The notes: a model not told the origin generated them from the sequence alone. DNA of 64,000 nucleotides from Leptospira abararensis (GCF_016918735.1 NZ_JAFFPR010000009.1:124001-188000); one strand, 5' to 3'. Shown: positions 1 through 10,551, counted from the first letter of the stretch. Numbers and translations: made by a program.

Positions 1-22
1 AGAAATTCCATCCGAGAGGATA

Positions 23-454
23 ATGTCGAACCAAAAGAAACCCACGGACTACTCAAAAGTAGTCCGTATCCAAATTCCATCTAACCCCCGCTTCGTTTCC
101 CACACACGTAATTATTTTTTTAATCTTTGTTTAGAACATGGATTTTCCCTATTCGATTCTATGGATTTGAAATTGGTGATCGGGGAAGCCATCGTAAATA
201 TCATTCGCCACGCCTATTCTGGGCAAACAAACAAACCCATCTTTATTGAATTACAATTTGATAAGGACAGAGTCGAAATCAAACTTAGGGACTATGGAAA
301 AAAAGTAGAACCGGGGGAACTGCGTAGTTTTGATCTCAGTGACTACCGTGAACACGGAATCGGGCTTTTTATGATCAAAGAACTCACAGACTATTATTTT
401 TTAGACCAGTCTTTTGAGGTAGGGAACCAAATGGTTCTAATCAAAAGAAAGTAA
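23..454 (+). CDS. RsbW-like anti-sigma/serine kinase ATPase
   Basis: 143-residue protein with the GHKL (HATPase_c_2) fold of RsbW/SpoIIAB-type anti-sigma kinases. The N-box is visible as [13 protein letters not shown] (Glu and Asn in the usual places), and the late glycine box as [15 protein letters not shown]. Such proteins bind ATP, hold a sigma factor or other partner and phosphorylate a STAS antagonist. The start has a good ribosome site (GAGAGGA, 6 bases upstream). It ends 46 bases before hslV, so the two may be co-transcribed. A STAS protein at 27.4 kb and a SpoIIE phosphatase at 8.6 kb are possible partners, but pairing is unproven. The family is clear; the target is not. Confidence 0.85.
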   Translation: MSNQKKPTDYSKVVRIQIPSNPRFVSHTRNYFFNLCLEHGFSLFDSMDLKLVIGEAIVNIIRHAYSGQTNKPIFIELQFDKDRVEIKLRDYGKKVEPGELRSFDLSDYREHGIGLFMIKELTDYYFLDQSFEVGNQMVLIKRK

Positions 455-500
455 CCTCCATTTTTCTCGACAACTCTCCGCGATTTGGAATTTTATCCGT

Positions 501-1034
501 ATGGAAACAATTCACGCAACGACCATCCTTTCTGTTCGTAAAAACGGTAAAATTGCCGTAGGGGGAGACGGTCAAGTATCCATGGGAAGCACCGTGATGA
601 AACATACCGCAAAAAAAGTCCGACGACTTTACAACGGTAAGGTGATTGCTGGATTTGCTGGCAGTGCTGCCGATGCTTTTACACTCTTTGAACTTTTTGA
701 AAAAAAATTAATAGAACATGGTGGATCTGTGTCTCGGGCAGCTGTCGAACTTGCTCGTGAGTGGAGGATGGACCGAATGTTACGTAGACTCGAAGCCCTC
801 CTGATTGTTTGTGATGCCAATGAATCCTTTTTAATATCGGGAACGGGAGATGTGATCTCACCTGATGACGGCGTACTTGCCATTGGATCTGGAGGAAATT
901 TTGCCCTTTCTGCGGCCCGTGCCCTAGTCCAAAATACAGATATGGATCCGAGGGAGATCATTACAAAAGCCATGCAAATCACCGCAGATATTTGTATCTA
1001 TACGAACCATAATTTGGTGATTGAGGAATTATAA
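501..1034 (+). CDS. hslV: ATP-dependent protease subunit HslV
   Basis: Peptidase subunit of the HslVU (ClpQY) protease, an N-terminal-nucleophile threonine hydrolase of the proteasome beta family that forms a double hexamer in the cytoplasm. The conserved start of the mature enzyme, [21 protein letters not shown], sits six residues in, so a short propeptide METIHA must be removed to expose catalytic Thr7. The Gly-rich [10 protein letters not shown] segment is also typical. Length (177 residues) fits the family. The stop codon is followed after one base by the start of hslU. Confidence 0.97.
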   Translation: METIHATTILSVRKNGKIAVGGDGQVSMGSTVMKHTAKKVRRLYNGKVIAGFAGSAADAFTLFELFEKKLIEHGGSVSRAAVELAREWRMDRMLRRLEALLIVCDANESFLISGTGDVISPDDGVLAIGSGGNFALSAARALVQNTDMDPREIITKAMQITADICIYTNHNLVIEEL

Positions 1035-1035
1035 T

Positions 1036-2454
1036 ATGACATACCCAACCATTCTCGCTGAAGTTGTCGGATCTGAAAACCCGGCAGAAGAATTAACCCC
1101 CCGCCAAATTGTAGAACGTTTGGATGAACATATCATTGGACAAACGAAAGCAAAACGTGCTGTGGCAGTGGCTTTACGGAATCGTTCCAGACGTCGTAAG
1201 TTGGATGAGTCCCTCAGGGAAGAAATATATCCAAAAAATATCATTATGATTGGCCCCACAGGTGTGGGGAAAACTGAAATTGCACGTCGTTTGTCAAAGT
1301 TATGCGGTGCTCCTTTTTTAAAAGTGGAAGCTACCAAGTATACAGAAGTCGGTTATGTGGGCCGTGATGTGGAATCCATGATTCGTGATTTGGCCATGGG
1401 GGCTCTTAATTTAGTCAAAGCCGAGTTTCGGGACCGAGTGAAAGACAAAGCCATTGAAAAAGCAGAAGAGATGGTTCTTGATGCGATTTTACCTCCTATC
1501 TTTTTAAAAAAAGAAGAAGATTTAAATCCAGAAGAAAAAGAAAGACAGGTCAGTTACAAGGAATCCAGAGAAAAGTTTCGAGAAAAACTACGTAAAGGAA
1601 CTTTAAGCGAACAAGAAATTGAAATTGATATTCCAAAACCTTCAGCTCCACCCGGAATGCCCATGTTGCAAGTATTTGGTGCTGGTAATATGGAAGATAT
1701 GGACAACCAACTCCAGAGTTTACTTGGAGATTTGATGCCGAAAAAATCAGGTAAACGAAAGGTAAAAGTATCTGAGGCACAAAAACTTCTCACAGAATCG
1801 GAAGCTGAAAAACTCATCGACACAGACAAAATCCAATCGGAAGCAGTGAGACGTGTGGAAGAGATGGGAATTATCTTTTTAGACGAAATTGATAAAATTG
1901 CCGGTAGAGAAGGACGTCAAGGGGCAGATGTATCTCGCGAAGGGGTTCAAAGAGACCTTCTTCCCATTGTGGAAGGATCCACAGTAAACACAAAGATTGG
2001 ACCGATTAAAACGGATCATATTTTGTTTATCGCAGCCGGTGCCTTCCACATGACAAAACCATCGGATCTCATCCCAGAACTCCAAGGCCGTTTCCCCATT
2101 CGTGTGGAACTAGAAACTCTTACTGAATCCGATTTTATCAAAATTCTCACAACGCCCAAATCTTCTCTCACCAAACAGTATGAAGCACTTCTTGCCACAG
2201 AAGGTGTCAAAATTGAATACACAACCGATGGGATTGCAGAAATCGCTAAGTTAGCGTTTCAGATGAATGAAAAAAATGAAAACATTGGGGCAAGAAGGCT
2301 CAACACCATCATGGAAAAACTTTTAGAAGATACCAGTTTTGATGCACCCGATCTTCCGCCAGACCAAAAACAAGTAGTAATTAACGAAAGTTATGTGTCT
2401 TCAAAACTCAAAGGAATCATTGAAGATAAAGACTTAAGTCGATTTATTTTATAA
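1036..2454 (+). CDS. hslU: HslU ATPase of the HslVU protease
   Basis: AAA+ unfoldase that feeds substrates to HslV. 472 residues. Walker A GPTGVGKT lies at residues 73-80, followed by the family signature [20 protein letters not shown]. The I-domain insertion lies around 150-270, Walker B is [10 protein letters not shown], and the C-terminus ends in the short hydrophobic tail DLSRFIL that docks into HslV. The ATG at 1036 is chosen because it lies one base after the hslV stop and gives the usual N-terminus; a TTG 15 bases upstream is also in frame but lies within hslV. Forms an operon with hslV. Confidence 0.97.
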   Translation: MTYPTILAEVVGSENPAEELTPRQIVERLDEHIIGQTKAKRAVAVALRNRSRRRKLDESLREEIYPKNIIMIGPTGVGKTEIARRLSKLCGAPFLKVEATKYTEVGYVGRDVESMIRDLAMGALNLVKAEFRDRVKDKAIEKAEEMVLDAILPPIFLKKEEDLNPEEKERQVSYKESREKFREKLRKGTLSEQEIEIDIPKPSAPPGMPMLQVFGAGNMEDMDNQLQSLLGDLMPKKSGKRKVKVSEAQKLLTESEAEKLIDTDKIQSEAVRRVEEMGIIFLDEIDKIAGREGRQGADVSREGVQRDLLPIVEGSTVNTKIGPIKTDHILFIAAGAFHMTKPSDLIPELQGRFPIRVELETLTESDFIKILTTPKSSLTKQYEALLATEGVKIEYTTDGIAEIAKLAFQMNEKNENIGARRLNTIMEKLLEDTSFDAPDLPPDQKQVVINESYVSSKLKGIIEDKDLSRFIL

Positions 2455-2509
2455 TCGAATGTCGGGTGGGAGGGAATCTTTCTTATAAGGAACGAAAATT
2501 TTCAGCTGG

Positions 2510-4378
2510 TCAATGATTGGAAATGAAAATGAGTTCGACTCTTTCGAATCCTCGTAAAGAATTTCCCACAAGGATTTCCTCTGCAGTTTCTACGTCTTTT
2601 TTGTAAAGGACGGTTTCTGTTACCCAGCCCTTTTGTATCAGGGCCTCTCGGAAAACTCCGGGAAGGCCTCCTGTAACGAGTGTGGGTGTCATCCAAACAT
2701 TACCTTTGCGTAGGAAAAGATTACGAATATTGGTTTCTAATATTTGCCCGTTTGTATCAAACAAAATACAGTCATCAACACTCTTGGATTTGCAATCTTC
2801 CAATTGTTCATTGTAGTAGGTTCTCTCGGTGGTTTTGTGGTATAGGAATATATCTTTTGAATCTACTGGTTGGTTTGCAAAACCAAGGCGAATGGTAGGT
2901 CTTCTTTTTTGTTTCGTTAAAGAGAAGGTTTCCCCACGAAATTCTCCTCTTTCACTAAGTAACAATCGAACACGTAAAAGTCCTTTGGATACATCGGCTA
3001 AGGTCTTTAAAGTAGCTTCGGCATTGGATATTGAAAATGGAAAACCGAAGCGATTTGCCGTTTTTTCCATTCGTTCCAAATGGAGGTTTTTTAAAAAATA
3101 ACGACCATTATAGAATCTTAATGTTTCTAAGATTTCAAATGGGGGAAGATGGGGATTGGTGATAAATTTTAATTTGGAAAGGCATTCTTCATACTCTGCA
3201 GGAGCGTCTGAGAGAACAGTGATTCCGCTACCAACTCCATAAGAACCAGACCAAAGATCTCCATCTGGTTTTAAGTGCATGGTGCGGATGGTAACACTGG
3301 ATCGAATCCAGGGTTTCCCATCTAACAACTCAGATACGAATAAAGATCCGGTGTATAATCCTCTATCATGATCCTCCAAATTTCGCAAAATTTCAAAGGA
3401 CCTACGTTTTGGCGCTCCAATCACAGAGCCCGAGGGAAAGAGAGCTTTTAATACAGGTAACCATGCAAATGGTTCTTTTAGTTTGGCTTCGACTTTGGAT
3501 ACCATTTGCCAAACAGTGGAAAGGCCCTTTACTAAAAAAAGATCGGTAACTTGCACGGTTCCTTGTTTGGCGATCCTTCCCAAATCATTTCTGTAGAGAT
3601 CGGTAATCATTACATTTTCCGCTCGTTCTTTTGCAGAAGATTGGAGAGTGGATTTGTTTTCCGCATCTTCTTTCGATGTATTACCGCGAAGGATGGTTCC
3701 TTTCATTGGTTCTGTTTGGATCTGGTCTCCCACTACTTCAAAGAATAATTCGGGAGAGAAGGATAAAATTCGAGAATCTTTATTTGGAAAGTAGGCGGAG
3801 TATTTTGTTTTTTGTTTTGCCTTTAAGGATTGGTAGTATAAAAACAAATCCCCTTCGATTGCTAAGGATACAGGAAAACATAGATTTAGTTCATAACTTT
3901 CGCCGAGTAGGAGCGCTTCTCTTGTTTTTTCCCATTTTTTTGTATAAGTTTCTTTGTCCCAATGGACTTCCATCTTCTTTAAATTGGTGGCCTTCAGTTG
4001 GCCTAGAGATGGGTTTGGGTATTGGATTCTTTTTTTTTGTTTGTAGATAGTATACTGAAGGAGGGGAGTTCCTTCGGTGAGTCCAGAGGAATTTAGATCC
4101 ATTCCTTCAATGAAGAAATATCCTAGTTCAAAAAAAAATGTTCCACAAGGATATTCACCTTTATTTCTAGACTCATCTAACTTCGATAAGCTTGTTTTGA
4201 TTGTTTCTGCGATTGGTTTGTTCTTTGTATAAACAATTTGTAATTCTTCTTTGGGATCAAAATACCAATCGCAAATGGTGAAACCGGGACGGCTGAGAGA
4301 ATCCTCAAAAAGAAGACCACCGGTTTTCCGGTATTCTTCTTCGAAAGATTCCCAAGTCATTGGAACTACCTGTATCAA
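2510..4378 (-). CDS. pabB: fused aminodeoxychorismate synthase I / aminodeoxychorismate lyase (PabB-PabC)
   Basis: 622-residue fusion for p-aminobenzoate, hence folate, synthesis. Residues about 1-400 are the chorismate-binding PabB domain, with motifs such as [18 protein letters not shown] and [15 protein letters not shown]. The remaining ~220 residues are a class IV aminotransferase-like PabC lyase domain, with the PLP-lysine context [11 protein letters not shown] and the motif [14 protein letters not shown]. PabC removes pyruvate from the PabB product. The glutaminase subunit PabA is not in the window. The start overlaps the stop of the GHKL-like gene by 4 bases, so the two are probably co-transcribed. 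It converges on hslU. The same fusion is known in other bacteria. Confidence 0.93.
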   Translation of the reverse strand: MIQVVPMTWESFEEEYRKTGGLLFEDSLSRPGFTICDWYFDPKEELQIVYTKNKPIAETIKTSLSKLDESRNKGEYPCGTFFFELGYFFIEGMDLNSSGLTEGTPLLQYTIYKQKKRIQYPNPSLGQLKATNLKKMEVHWDKETYTKKWEKTREALLLGESYELNLCFPVSLAIEGDLFLYYQSLKAKQKTKYSAYFPNKDSRILSFSPELFFEVVGDQIQTEPMKGTILRGNTSKEDAENKSTLQSSAKERAENVMITDLYRNDLGRIAKQGTVQVTDLFLVKGLSTVWQMVSKVEAKLKEPFAWLPVLKALFPSGSVIGAPKRRSFEILRNLEDHDRGLYTGSLFVSELLDGKPWIRSSVTIRTMHLKPDGDLWSGSYGVGSGITVLSDAPAEYEECLSKLKFITNPHLPPFEILETLRFYNGRYFLKNLHLERMEKTANRFGFPFSISNAEATLKTLADVSKGLLRVRLLLSERGEFRGETFSLTKQKRRPTIRLGFANQPVDSKDIFLYHKTTERTYYNEQLEDCKSKSVDDCILFDTNGQILETNIRNLFLRKGNVWMTPTLVTGGLPGVFREALIQKGWVTETVLYKKDVETAEEILVGNSLRGFERVELIFISNH

Positions 4379-5211
4379 AACTCCATCTTTTGGAGAGCCT
4401 CTAACGGATAGTTGAGGTAAACCGTAGTTGTTTTTTTACTAGTTTGGATATCAAAACAATCCAATGGATCAAGGCCTAAATTATAAAAACCTTCATCAAT
4501 CATCGCAATCCCAAACCCAGCACTTTCTTTTTCATCCAAAAAGTCTGGCCTAAAAAATTCTGCCGAGTTTCCTTGTTTGGCAAGTTCAGCATGCCTTTCT
4601 CTACTTTTGCGAATCCGATTTAAATCCATTCCCATGATGGGAGAATCGTTCCTAATTCGAATGTAAACTGATGTTGGTCTAATTTCAATTTTCATTGAAA
4701 TTTTAAGATCATACTTTTTTACTTTTTCTCTAACGATAGTTAAGAATTCTTTTTCATCGATAGAAAGGTTGTGTTTTTTTGATCTTTTTTTGTCAGATAA
4801 AGTTAGAATTTTTTGAACCACTTTTTTGATTTTATTTGGTACAATGTAACGTTGCATTGCATCACGTAAAGGTTCTGTTTCTAAAATAATGTCTAATAAC
4901 TCTTCTGCTTCTTCTTCTGGAGTTTGCCCTTGTGATGTGAGTTTATTCAAAAGTTCATCTTGAAAGATCACAAAACGTGTGTTTGCTTTTACAGCATTTA
5001 AGAGGGCTTCCATAAGACCGCTAAACAAATGAAATGAAGTCAGTGGGTTTGCCCCAACGCGGTTTAAAATTCCCTGAACTACTTCATTGACTATATCACG
5101 TGTTGACTTGGTGAGCCCTTTTAGTTCAAAATGGAAATAGTCCTTTTGAATCAATTGGTCCAAGTTTTCGATGATTTCCGTGCCTTTGTATTTGATTTTC
5201 TCGTTTCCCAT
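4375..5211 (-). CDS. GHKL ATPase-like protein, function unknown
   Basis: 278-residue soluble protein. I see degenerate GHKL (histidine-kinase-type ATPase) boxes: an N-box-like [14 protein letters not shown] near residue 65, a G1-like [10 protein letters not shown] near 185, and a G2-like [12 protein letters not shown] near 230. The expected DxGxG is replaced by NDSPI. There is no HisKA domain, membrane segment or receiver. A Lys-rich middle section (about 135-165) separates the N-box from the rest, an unusually long insertion. It may be an ATP-binding regulator or a diverged anti-sigma-type kinase. It shares an operon with pabBC by a 4-base overlap. Family assignment is by motif only. Confidence 0.7.
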   Translation of the reverse strand: MGNEKIKYKGTEIIENLDQLIQKDYFHFELKGLTKSTRDIVNEVVQGILNRVGANPLTSFHLFSGLMEALLNAVKANTRFVIFQDELLNKLTSQGQTPEEEAEELLDIILETEPLRDAMQRYIVPNKIKKVVQKILTLSDKKRSKKHNLSIDEKEFLTIVREKVKKYDLKISMKIEIRPTSVYIRIRNDSPIMGMDLNRIRKSRERHAELAKQGNSAEFFRPDFLDEKESAGFGIAMIDEGFYNLGLDPLDCFDIQTSKKTTTVYLNYPLEALQKMEF

Positions 5212-5298
5212 TGAGGTTCGCTAAACTTTTATGTTAAAAAAACGGGAAAACATGGTTTTGTAAACCAGTTTTCATTTCCGTGACAAAGGATTGTGTCC

Positions 5299-5541
5299 AT
5301 GAAAGAATTCCTTTTAAAAACTCCTGATTTGGGTGATACAGAAAAGATCGAATTAGTTCGTTGGCTCCGAAACGTGGGTGATTCCGTTACTGTTGGGGAC
5401 GAATTGATCGAACTCGTAACGGATAAAGCGGCTTTTCCCGTGGAATCTCCCTATGCGGGGACCTTAAAAAAAATCATAATGGAAGAAGGATCGGTAGTGA
5501 AAAAAGGGGATATCCTTGGAATCATGGATATTAACGAATGA
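5299..5541 (+). CDS. free-standing lipoyl/biotinyl domain protein
   Basis: 80 residues forming a single lipoyl-type domain. It resembles the N-terminal domain of 2-oxoacid dehydrogenase E2 subunits (KTPDLGDTEKIELVRWLRNVGD), with the attachment lysine in the hairpin LVTDKAAFPVESP. No catalytic domain follows. ATG 5299 is preferred over GTG 5293 because AAAGGA is 8 bases upstream. Its end overlaps the metallophosphoesterase start by 4 bases. It may be a swinging-arm carrier for an E2/E3-type complex encoded elsewhere. Lipoylation rather than biotinylation is inferred from the DKA motif. Confidence 0.85.
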   Translation: MKEFLLKTPDLGDTEKIELVRWLRNVGDSVTVGDELIELVTDKAAFPVESPYAGTLKKIIMEEGSVVKKGDILGIMDINE

Positions 5542-6401
5542 AAATCCTACATATTTCCGACTTACATTTCCCGAAGAAACTTTCTTTGTTTTCACTTCGA
5601 GGAAAAGCTATTGTCGGTTATCTCAATTATAGGTTGAGACGTAAATCAAAACATCCACTGGTATTGGTTTCTGCTATGGTTGAGGCCATTAGTAAATTAG
5701 AATATGATGCTCTTATTGTTTCGGGTGATTTGACAAATGTTTCCCATCCGCGTGAATTTGAAAATGCAAAAGAAATTTTAAGTCCCATACTTACGGACAA
5801 AACATTTCTGATTCCTGGTAACCACGACCGTTACCAAAAAAGGGCAATCGGTCCAAATCCTTTATTTGAAAAAACCTTTGGTGAGTGGATTGGATCCTCT
5901 CTTGATCCAGAACTCTATATACGGTCTAAAAAAATTGGCGGAAAACTTTTTATTGGTTGGGATTCCAATTTTGCCATTCCAAAGATTACAGCCAATGGAT
6001 ATGTTGCTCCAGAAGTAATTCAAAAAACTCTTAGTTTAGTCAAAGAATCTTATGTTCTTGTCTGCCATCACCCCCTTTGGAATCCGATAAACGAAATCGA
6101 ATCCAAAGCACATCGGATGACAAACCGTGGAGAAGTGGTAGAAAAATTAAAAGCCAATCCACCACTTTTGTACTTACACGGACATACTCATACGAACTGG
6201 GTCAAACTTCCTGGCCCAAATGCTCCTTTTTCGATTGTAAATTCCGCATCAAGTACAAGATTATCGGATAGAAATCATGAATGTGGATTTCATGTGATTG
6301 AGATAGAAGGTTCTATCAAATACCGTCGTTTTATTTATTCAGAAGACAAATTCATCGAGACGAATCCGATTTTTTATGAAGAGTCGGAAGGTGTCATCTA
6401 A
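5538..6401 (+). CDS. calcineurin-like metallophosphoesterase (CpdA-like)
   Basis: 287-residue dinuclear metallophosphoesterase. All family motifs are present: HISDLHF (Asp8, His10), VSGDLTN, IPGNHDR, CHHPLW and HGHTHTNW. Related enzymes include class III cyclic-nucleotide phosphodiesterases such as CpdA, so cAMP hydrolysis is possible, but the motifs do not fix the substrate. No signal peptide. It overlaps the lipoyl-domain gene by 4 bases and ends 11 bases before mrp, pointing to one transcript. Confidence 0.88.
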   Translation: MKILHISDLHFPKKLSLFSLRGKAIVGYLNYRLRRKSKHPLVLVSAMVEAISKLEYDALIVSGDLTNVSHPREFENAKEILSPILTDKTFLIPGNHDRYQKRAIGPNPLFEKTFGEWIGSSLDPELYIRSKKIGGKLFIGWDSNFAIPKITANGYVAPEVIQKTLSLVKESYVLVCHHPLWNPINEIESKAHRMTNRGEVVEKLKANPPLLYLHGHTHTNWVKLPGPNAPFSIVNSASSTRLSDRNHECGFHVIEIEGSIKYRRFIYSEDKFIETNPIFYEESEGVI

Positions 6402-6412
6402 AAGGACAAACC

Positions 6413-7465
6413 ATGGCAAATTCAAAAGTAGATCTAACAAGCATCCAAAGACAACTCATGCAGGTAAAACACCCTGAGCTAAAAAAAGATATCGTGAGTT
6501 TGGGAATGGTCGCTGCAGTCACTCCCACAGAGGATGGAATTGAAATTTTAATCAAAACTCCCAACGCCGATAGACGATTACAAATTGGACTGGAAGCACA
6601 AACAAGACAGCTCATTTCCAAACTCGAAGGAGCAGGTAAGGTCAAAATCAAATTTGAAATAGACCAAAACCTAAAGATGGAAGATGGAAACCGAATCTTT
6701 GGTGTGAAGAAGGTGATCGCTGTCGGATCAGGAAAAGGTGGTGTGGGTAAGTCTACTGTGACCGCAAACCTTGCTGCTACTCTCGCACGTAACGGAAAGA
6801 AGGTGGGAATCATGGATGCTGATATCTACGGACCCTCTCTTGGAAAGATGTTTGGAATCAATGGTCGAGTGGCATTAAAATCCGAAGAAGATAAAATTTA
6901 TCCGATCGAAAAACATGGAATCAAACTGATCTCCTTTTCGTTTTTGGTATCCGAAGACCAACCTGTTGTTTGGCGAGGACCTATGCTCGGTAAAGCCATT
7001 GAACAGTTCTTATACGATGTTGTTTGGGGAGAGTTAGACTATCTTTTCATTGATTTACCTCCAGGTACAGGAGACGTTCAACTTTCACTTGCCCAACTCA
7101 TTGACTTGGATGGTGCTGTGATTGTCACTACTCCCCAAGAAGTGGCGGTACTTGATGCAGGAAGGGCTGCGGCCATGTTCAAACAAGTAAAAGTACCGAT
7201 TCTTGGGATTGTGGAAAATATGTCTGGGTTCGCTTGCCCCAAATGTGGCCATGTAACAGATGTTTTTTCGAAAGGAGGAGGGGAAAAACTCTCCAAACAG
7301 GTGGGGGTTCCGGAACTCGGATCAGTTCCACTTACTTTGGATATGATGAGTTCTGGGGAGACGGGAAAACCGGCTCTACTTGACCTGGGTGATTCTCCAT
7401 TGAAAGAAGCCTATTTCCGCATTGCAAAAAATTTAGAAGACCAAATCAGCCAGTGGGAAGATTAA
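6413..7465 (+). CDS. mrp: Mrp/ApbC iron-sulfur cluster carrier ATPase
   Basis: 350-residue P-loop ATPase of the Mrp/NBP35 family, which carries and delivers Fe-S clusters in the cytoplasm. The N-terminal ~90 residues are a MIP18/DUF59-like domain. The deviant Walker [13 protein letters not shown] follows near residue 105, then [14 protein letters not shown], the LPPGTGD motif, and the cluster-binding CxxC in GFACPKCGH. Length and order fit the family. It follows the metallophosphoesterase by 11 bases. Confidence 0.95.
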   Translation: MANSKVDLTSIQRQLMQVKHPELKKDIVSLGMVAAVTPTEDGIEILIKTPNADRRLQIGLEAQTRQLISKLEGAGKVKIKFEIDQNLKMEDGNRIFGVKKVIAVGSGKGGVGKSTVTANLAATLARNGKKVGIMDADIYGPSLGKMFGINGRVALKSEEDKIYPIEKHGIKLISFSFLVSEDQPVVWRGPMLGKAIEQFLYDVVWGELDYLFIDLPPGTGDVQLSLAQLIDLDGAVIVTTPQEVAVLDAGRAAAMFKQVKVPILGIVENMSGFACPKCGHVTDVFSKGGGEKLSKQVGVPELGSVPLTLDMMSSGETGKPALLDLGDSPLKEAYFRIAKNLEDQISQWED

Positions 7466-7512
7466 AAATCACTTGTTTCTTATGAGCTTTTTCTTAGTCT
7501 AAAGGATACACT

Positions 7513-8205
7513 ATGAATTTTGAACGCGGTTCCAAACCAAACCCTACAGGTAACTTAATCGCATATTGCCATGTCTTCGGAGAAAATCCGATTGCGCCCG
7601 GTGGTAAAATCATAGCATCCAATGTAGTGGTCAGTTTCTTAAAAATTGGGGACAACTACCCAGTGGTCACCTTTCCTCCGGTGGCTCTGCCATCCAAAGA
7701 GGAGCTCATGAAGATCCTTTCGGACAACATCCATCTTTATGATGTAGTACAACTCCCAGACTTTCAAATGCCAGAGAACAAAGAATCGGCAAACCAATAC
7801 ATCCAAGAAAGAATGGAACAGTTCAACTCGATGGTCATGCGTTATGTGGAGTTTTGTAAGGCCAAAGAAAAGAAAACGCAAACTACAAGCCTAACAGACC
7901 ATTTAGAGCAGGTGAGTGAACCTTTAGAAACACTCGCGAGTCTTTCTTTAGAATTCAGAAATACTTCTGGAATTGCTCGTGAAGCCACTAGACTCAAAAT
8001 GGAACGTATCGTTGATTACTTCCATAACAACCATCCCACTCTTGACATTGATAATTTTAAAAAAGCCCTCTCCGTTCCAGGAAAGATGGGAGATGAACTC
8101 ATCGGATTGTACATCCAAAAGTTCAATGCCATTCAAATCGAAAATTATGAAACTGCTTCTGATCTTAGAAAACGCATTTTAGAGATTGAAGCATCCACTC
8201 ATTAA
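7513..8205 (+). CDS. unknown protein with C-terminal UVR motif
   Basis: 230 residues. The first ~150 residues match no family I recognise. The last ~35 residues ([22 protein letters not shown]) form a UVR motif, the helical hairpin that links UvrB and UvrC and also occurs in other proteins such as McsA. No signal peptide or membrane segment is visible. It lies 47 bases after mrp, in the same direction. A second UVR-tailed protein, the bifunctional nuclease, is at 47.7 kb. The role is unknown; protein-protein contact through the UVR hairpin is inferred. Confidence 0.8.
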   Translation: MNFERGSKPNPTGNLIAYCHVFGENPIAPGGKIIASNVVVSFLKIGDNYPVVTFPPVALPSKEELMKILSDNIHLYDVVQLPDFQMPENKESANQYIQERMEQFNSMVMRYVEFCKAKEKKTQTTSLTDHLEQVSEPLETLASLSLEFRNTSGIAREATRLKMERIVDYFHNNHPTLDIDNFKKALSVPGKMGDELIGLYIQKFNAIQIENYETASDLRKRILEIEASTH

Positions 8206-8224
8206 TTCTTTGGAAAAAAATTTC

Positions 8225-8252
8225 TTGACCAATTCTATCTAAAGTCTATCCT
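8225..8252 (+). promoter_or_regulatory. candidate sigma-70 promoter before the release-factor-like gene
   Basis: TTGACC (8225-8230), a 16-base spacer and TATCCT (8247-8252). The -10 box ends only 3 bases before the ATG at 8256, so a transcript from here would have no leader, or translation would begin further in, for example at ATG 8310. No Shine-Dalgarno sequence precedes 8256. Confidence 0.35.
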
Positions 8253-8255
8253 CAA

Positions 8256-8642
8256 ATGCCCTTAACCTTCCCCGTTTCTGTCGAAAAGAATCATTCGCTA
8301 CAGAAACGGATGGAAGTACTAGGAATTTCTGAAGCAGATCTAAGCGAACGATTCGTGAAGTCCGGCGGTAAAGGCGGACAAAACGTAAACAAGGTTTCGA
8401 CAGCAGTACATTTGGTTCATAAACCTTCGGGGAAACAGATCAAATGTTCTGTTTATAGAACCCAAGGTCTCAATCGTTATAAAGCGAGGGACTTGTTGTG
8501 TTTGGAATTAGAAAGGGAATTAAATCCTACTAAAACAGATGCCACTTTGCAAAAACTGCGAAAGAAAAAACAGGACAAGTATCGCAAATCCTTGAAGAAG
8601 AGATTGGAGAAAGAAAAACCGGAATGGAACGAACCTATGTAA
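8256..8642 (+). CDS. release-factor-like peptidyl-tRNA hydrolase (RF-1 domain only)
   Basis: 128-residue protein consisting of the catalytic domain of class I release factors. The GGQ motif is at residues 40-42 within VKSGGKGGQNVNKVSTAVHL. There is no codon-recognition domain. A Lys/Arg-rich C-terminal tail (KLRKKKQDKYRKSLKKRLEKE) is present. This layout resembles ribosome-rescue hydrolases such as ArfB/YaeJ, whose basic tail enters the empty mRNA channel, so a role in freeing stalled ribosomes is inferred. The start is uncertain: ATG 8256 has no ribosome site, and ATG 8310 would still keep the GGQ region. The end overlaps the next gene by 19 bases. Confidence 0.88.
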   Translation: MPLTFPVSVEKNHSLQKRMEVLGISEADLSERFVKSGGKGGQNVNKVSTAVHLVHKPSGKQIKCSVYRTQGLNRYKARDLLCLELERELNPTKTDATLQKLRKKKQDKYRKSLKKRLEKEKPEWNEPM

Positions 8643-10549
8643 AACATATCTTCATTGTCCTCTTACCACTGTTTTGTTTTGCTTCTTGTTTTGATTCCCT
8701 CCTTCCGTACAAATCCGTGAAATGGTCTACAGGATGGGAATATAAATTCCTCACAGAAGAGGAGTTGGTTTATTTCCAACCAGCCATAGAAGACCTATCA
8801 TTAGAATACCAACCTTATCATATTCCTTATGTGAGTTTAGAAAAACCGACTCCTAAATATTTGTCTGCACGCATTCGGTTTAGAGATTCTTTGGGGTATC
8901 CAAAACCTTCCTTACTCCTCCGAGGGCTTGTCACATATTTTGATGCTTACTGCGGAGAAACCAAATTACAATCAGAGTTTTTTCGCTCTATGATTTCTGA
9001 TCCTTTGTATCCCAAAGAAAAGCTAATATACAATCGAAGTTTTGTTCCTGTTTTGTTATTACCTGAAGAATGTTTGGGAAGTCATGTTTATATCGTATTT
9101 TTTTCAGAGGGAATCCTTCCTCTTGGTTTTTCGGAACCACCTCTTTATGGTGATCCAACAGACCATCACAAAGCCATTGCAAATAGGAGCCAATCCTTTG
9201 CTTCTCTTGGATTTTTCTTTTTGATATTAGGGCTTTTTTCTTTTTATCTATTTGAAAGGCGAAAGAAAAAACAACTCCTAGCCTTTACTTGGTTTTCTTC
9301 CATTTCCGGAATTCATTTTTTGTCTCAGTCTGGATTTTTTGGACTCTTCTATTACGATACTATCCTTCCTAGTTTTATTATTTTCATTTTCACTTTGTTT
9401 TTGATTCCCATTAGTTGTTTGTATTTTTTTGATCAACTGATTGGGTCTGGTCGTTGGAATGTCATTCGGATGATGTGGCAGTTCCATGTTTTGTTTTCCA
9501 TGATCATCTTGACATTGGCATTTACCGAAACCATCTCGATGTCAGTTGCCATTCTGACATTTATTTGGTTGTGTTTGCCAACACTTGTCATCCAGATCAT
9601 TGTTGCTTGGGGCCAAATGGTGGCAAAAAAACCAAAAGCAGTTTTACTTGTGATTGGTGCATCAGCACTTTTTATTCTCAATGCACACGACATTCTTTCG
9701 TCTCTGGGAATTTTAGATTCGGTTCCGCGTTCTTCCCACTGGGGATTTTTTATCTTTGTCGTTTGTCTCACTCTTTATGGAGAAAATCTATTTCGAAATT
9801 CAGAAATTAAATACGGAACTTTACAAAAGGAAATTATTACCGCCGCAAGAATTCAAAATGCCATTCTTCCTCCTTCGCCACCTTGTTGGGAACAAATGGA
9901 CATCAGCGTTTATTACCAACCATCCCATGAAGTAGGGGGAGATTTTTACGACTTCCAAGCATTAGGTGGAAAAAAGTTTGGAATCCTTATCGCTGATGTT
10001 GTGGGGCATGGCCTTGGGGCATCTATCATTGCCTCTCTTTCCAAATTTGCTTTTTTTCAACACTACAAACATTGGTCCAACCCATCCTTTTTACTTTCTG
10101 CCATGAACGAAGATTTGGTGAAAAAATCATTTGGTCGGTTCACAACTGCCACTTATTTTTATATCGATATGGAATCAGGAAAATTTATGGTATCGAGTGC
10201 AGGCCATCCTTCTTTTTTTCATTGGAAAGCGGAGTCAAAGGAACTGGTCGAAATCAAGCCCAAAGGCAAACCACTCGGGATTCTTCCCGGCCTAACCTAT
10301 ACCGAAGAGGAATACAGTTTCCAACCTGATGACCAATTTCTGTTTTATACTGATGGACTGACCGAAGAAGAAAATGCGGATCGATTGGAATATGGAGAAA
10401 AACGTTTAGCCAAATCTTTTATAGAAACTATCACCAAACAATCGATAGATCCGATGGCTAAGGTATTAGAAAACTTCCATTACTTTACTGGACTTTCGGG
10501 TTCTCCCCACGATGATATCACTGTCATTCATTTACATGTGAAGGCATAA
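8624..10549 (+). CDS. membrane-bound SpoIIE/PP2C-type serine phosphatase
   Basis: 641 residues. The N-terminus has a hydrophobic signal ending in a lipobox-like FASC (Cys22). An extracytoplasmic domain of about 160 residues comes next, then roughly seven membrane helices (about 190-390). A cytoplasmic PP2C/SpoIIE domain (about 400-640) follows, with EVGGDFYDF, LIADVVGHGLGASI and the C-terminal SPHDDITVIHL metal-binding motif. Such enzymes dephosphorylate STAS anti-anti-sigma factors in partner switching. The layout is that of a 7TM sensor with phosphatase output. It overlaps the release-factor-like gene by 19 bases. The sensed signal is unknown. Confidence 0.92.
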   Translation: MERTYVKHIFIVLLPLFCFASCFDSLLPYKSVKWSTGWEYKFLTEEELVYFQPAIEDLSLEYQPYHIPYVSLEKPTPKYLSARIRFRDSLGYPKPSLLLRGLVTYFDAYCGETKLQSEFFRSMISDPLYPKEKLIYNRSFVPVLLLPEECLGSHVYIVFFSEGILPLGFSEPPLYGDPTDHHKAIANRSQSFASLGFFFLILGLFSFYLFERRKKKQLLAFTWFSSISGIHFLSQSGFFGLFYYDTILPSFIIFIFTLFLIPISCLYFFDQLIGSGRWNVIRMMWQFHVLFSMIILTLAFTETISMSVAILTFIWLCLPTLVIQIIVAWGQMVAKKPKAVLLVIGASALFILNAHDILSSLGILDSVPRSSHWGFFIFVVCLTLYGENLFRNSEIKYGTLQKEIITAARIQNAILPPSPPCWEQMDISVYYQPSHEVGGDFYDFQALGGKKFGILIADVVGHGLGASIIASLSKFAFFQHYKHWSNPSFLLSAMNEDLVKKSFGRFTTATYFYIDMESGKFMVSSAGHPSFFHWKAESKELVEIKPKGKPLGILPGLTYTEEEYSFQPDDQFLFYTDGLTEEENADRLEYGEKRLAKSFIETITKQSIDPMAKVLENFHYFTGLSGSPHDDITVIHLHVKA

Positions 10550-10551
10550 AA

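Noticed and set aside
9433..9810. Open frames on both strands within the SpoIIE gene
   Set aside because: They lie wholly inside a well-supported gene and have no starts with ribosome sites.
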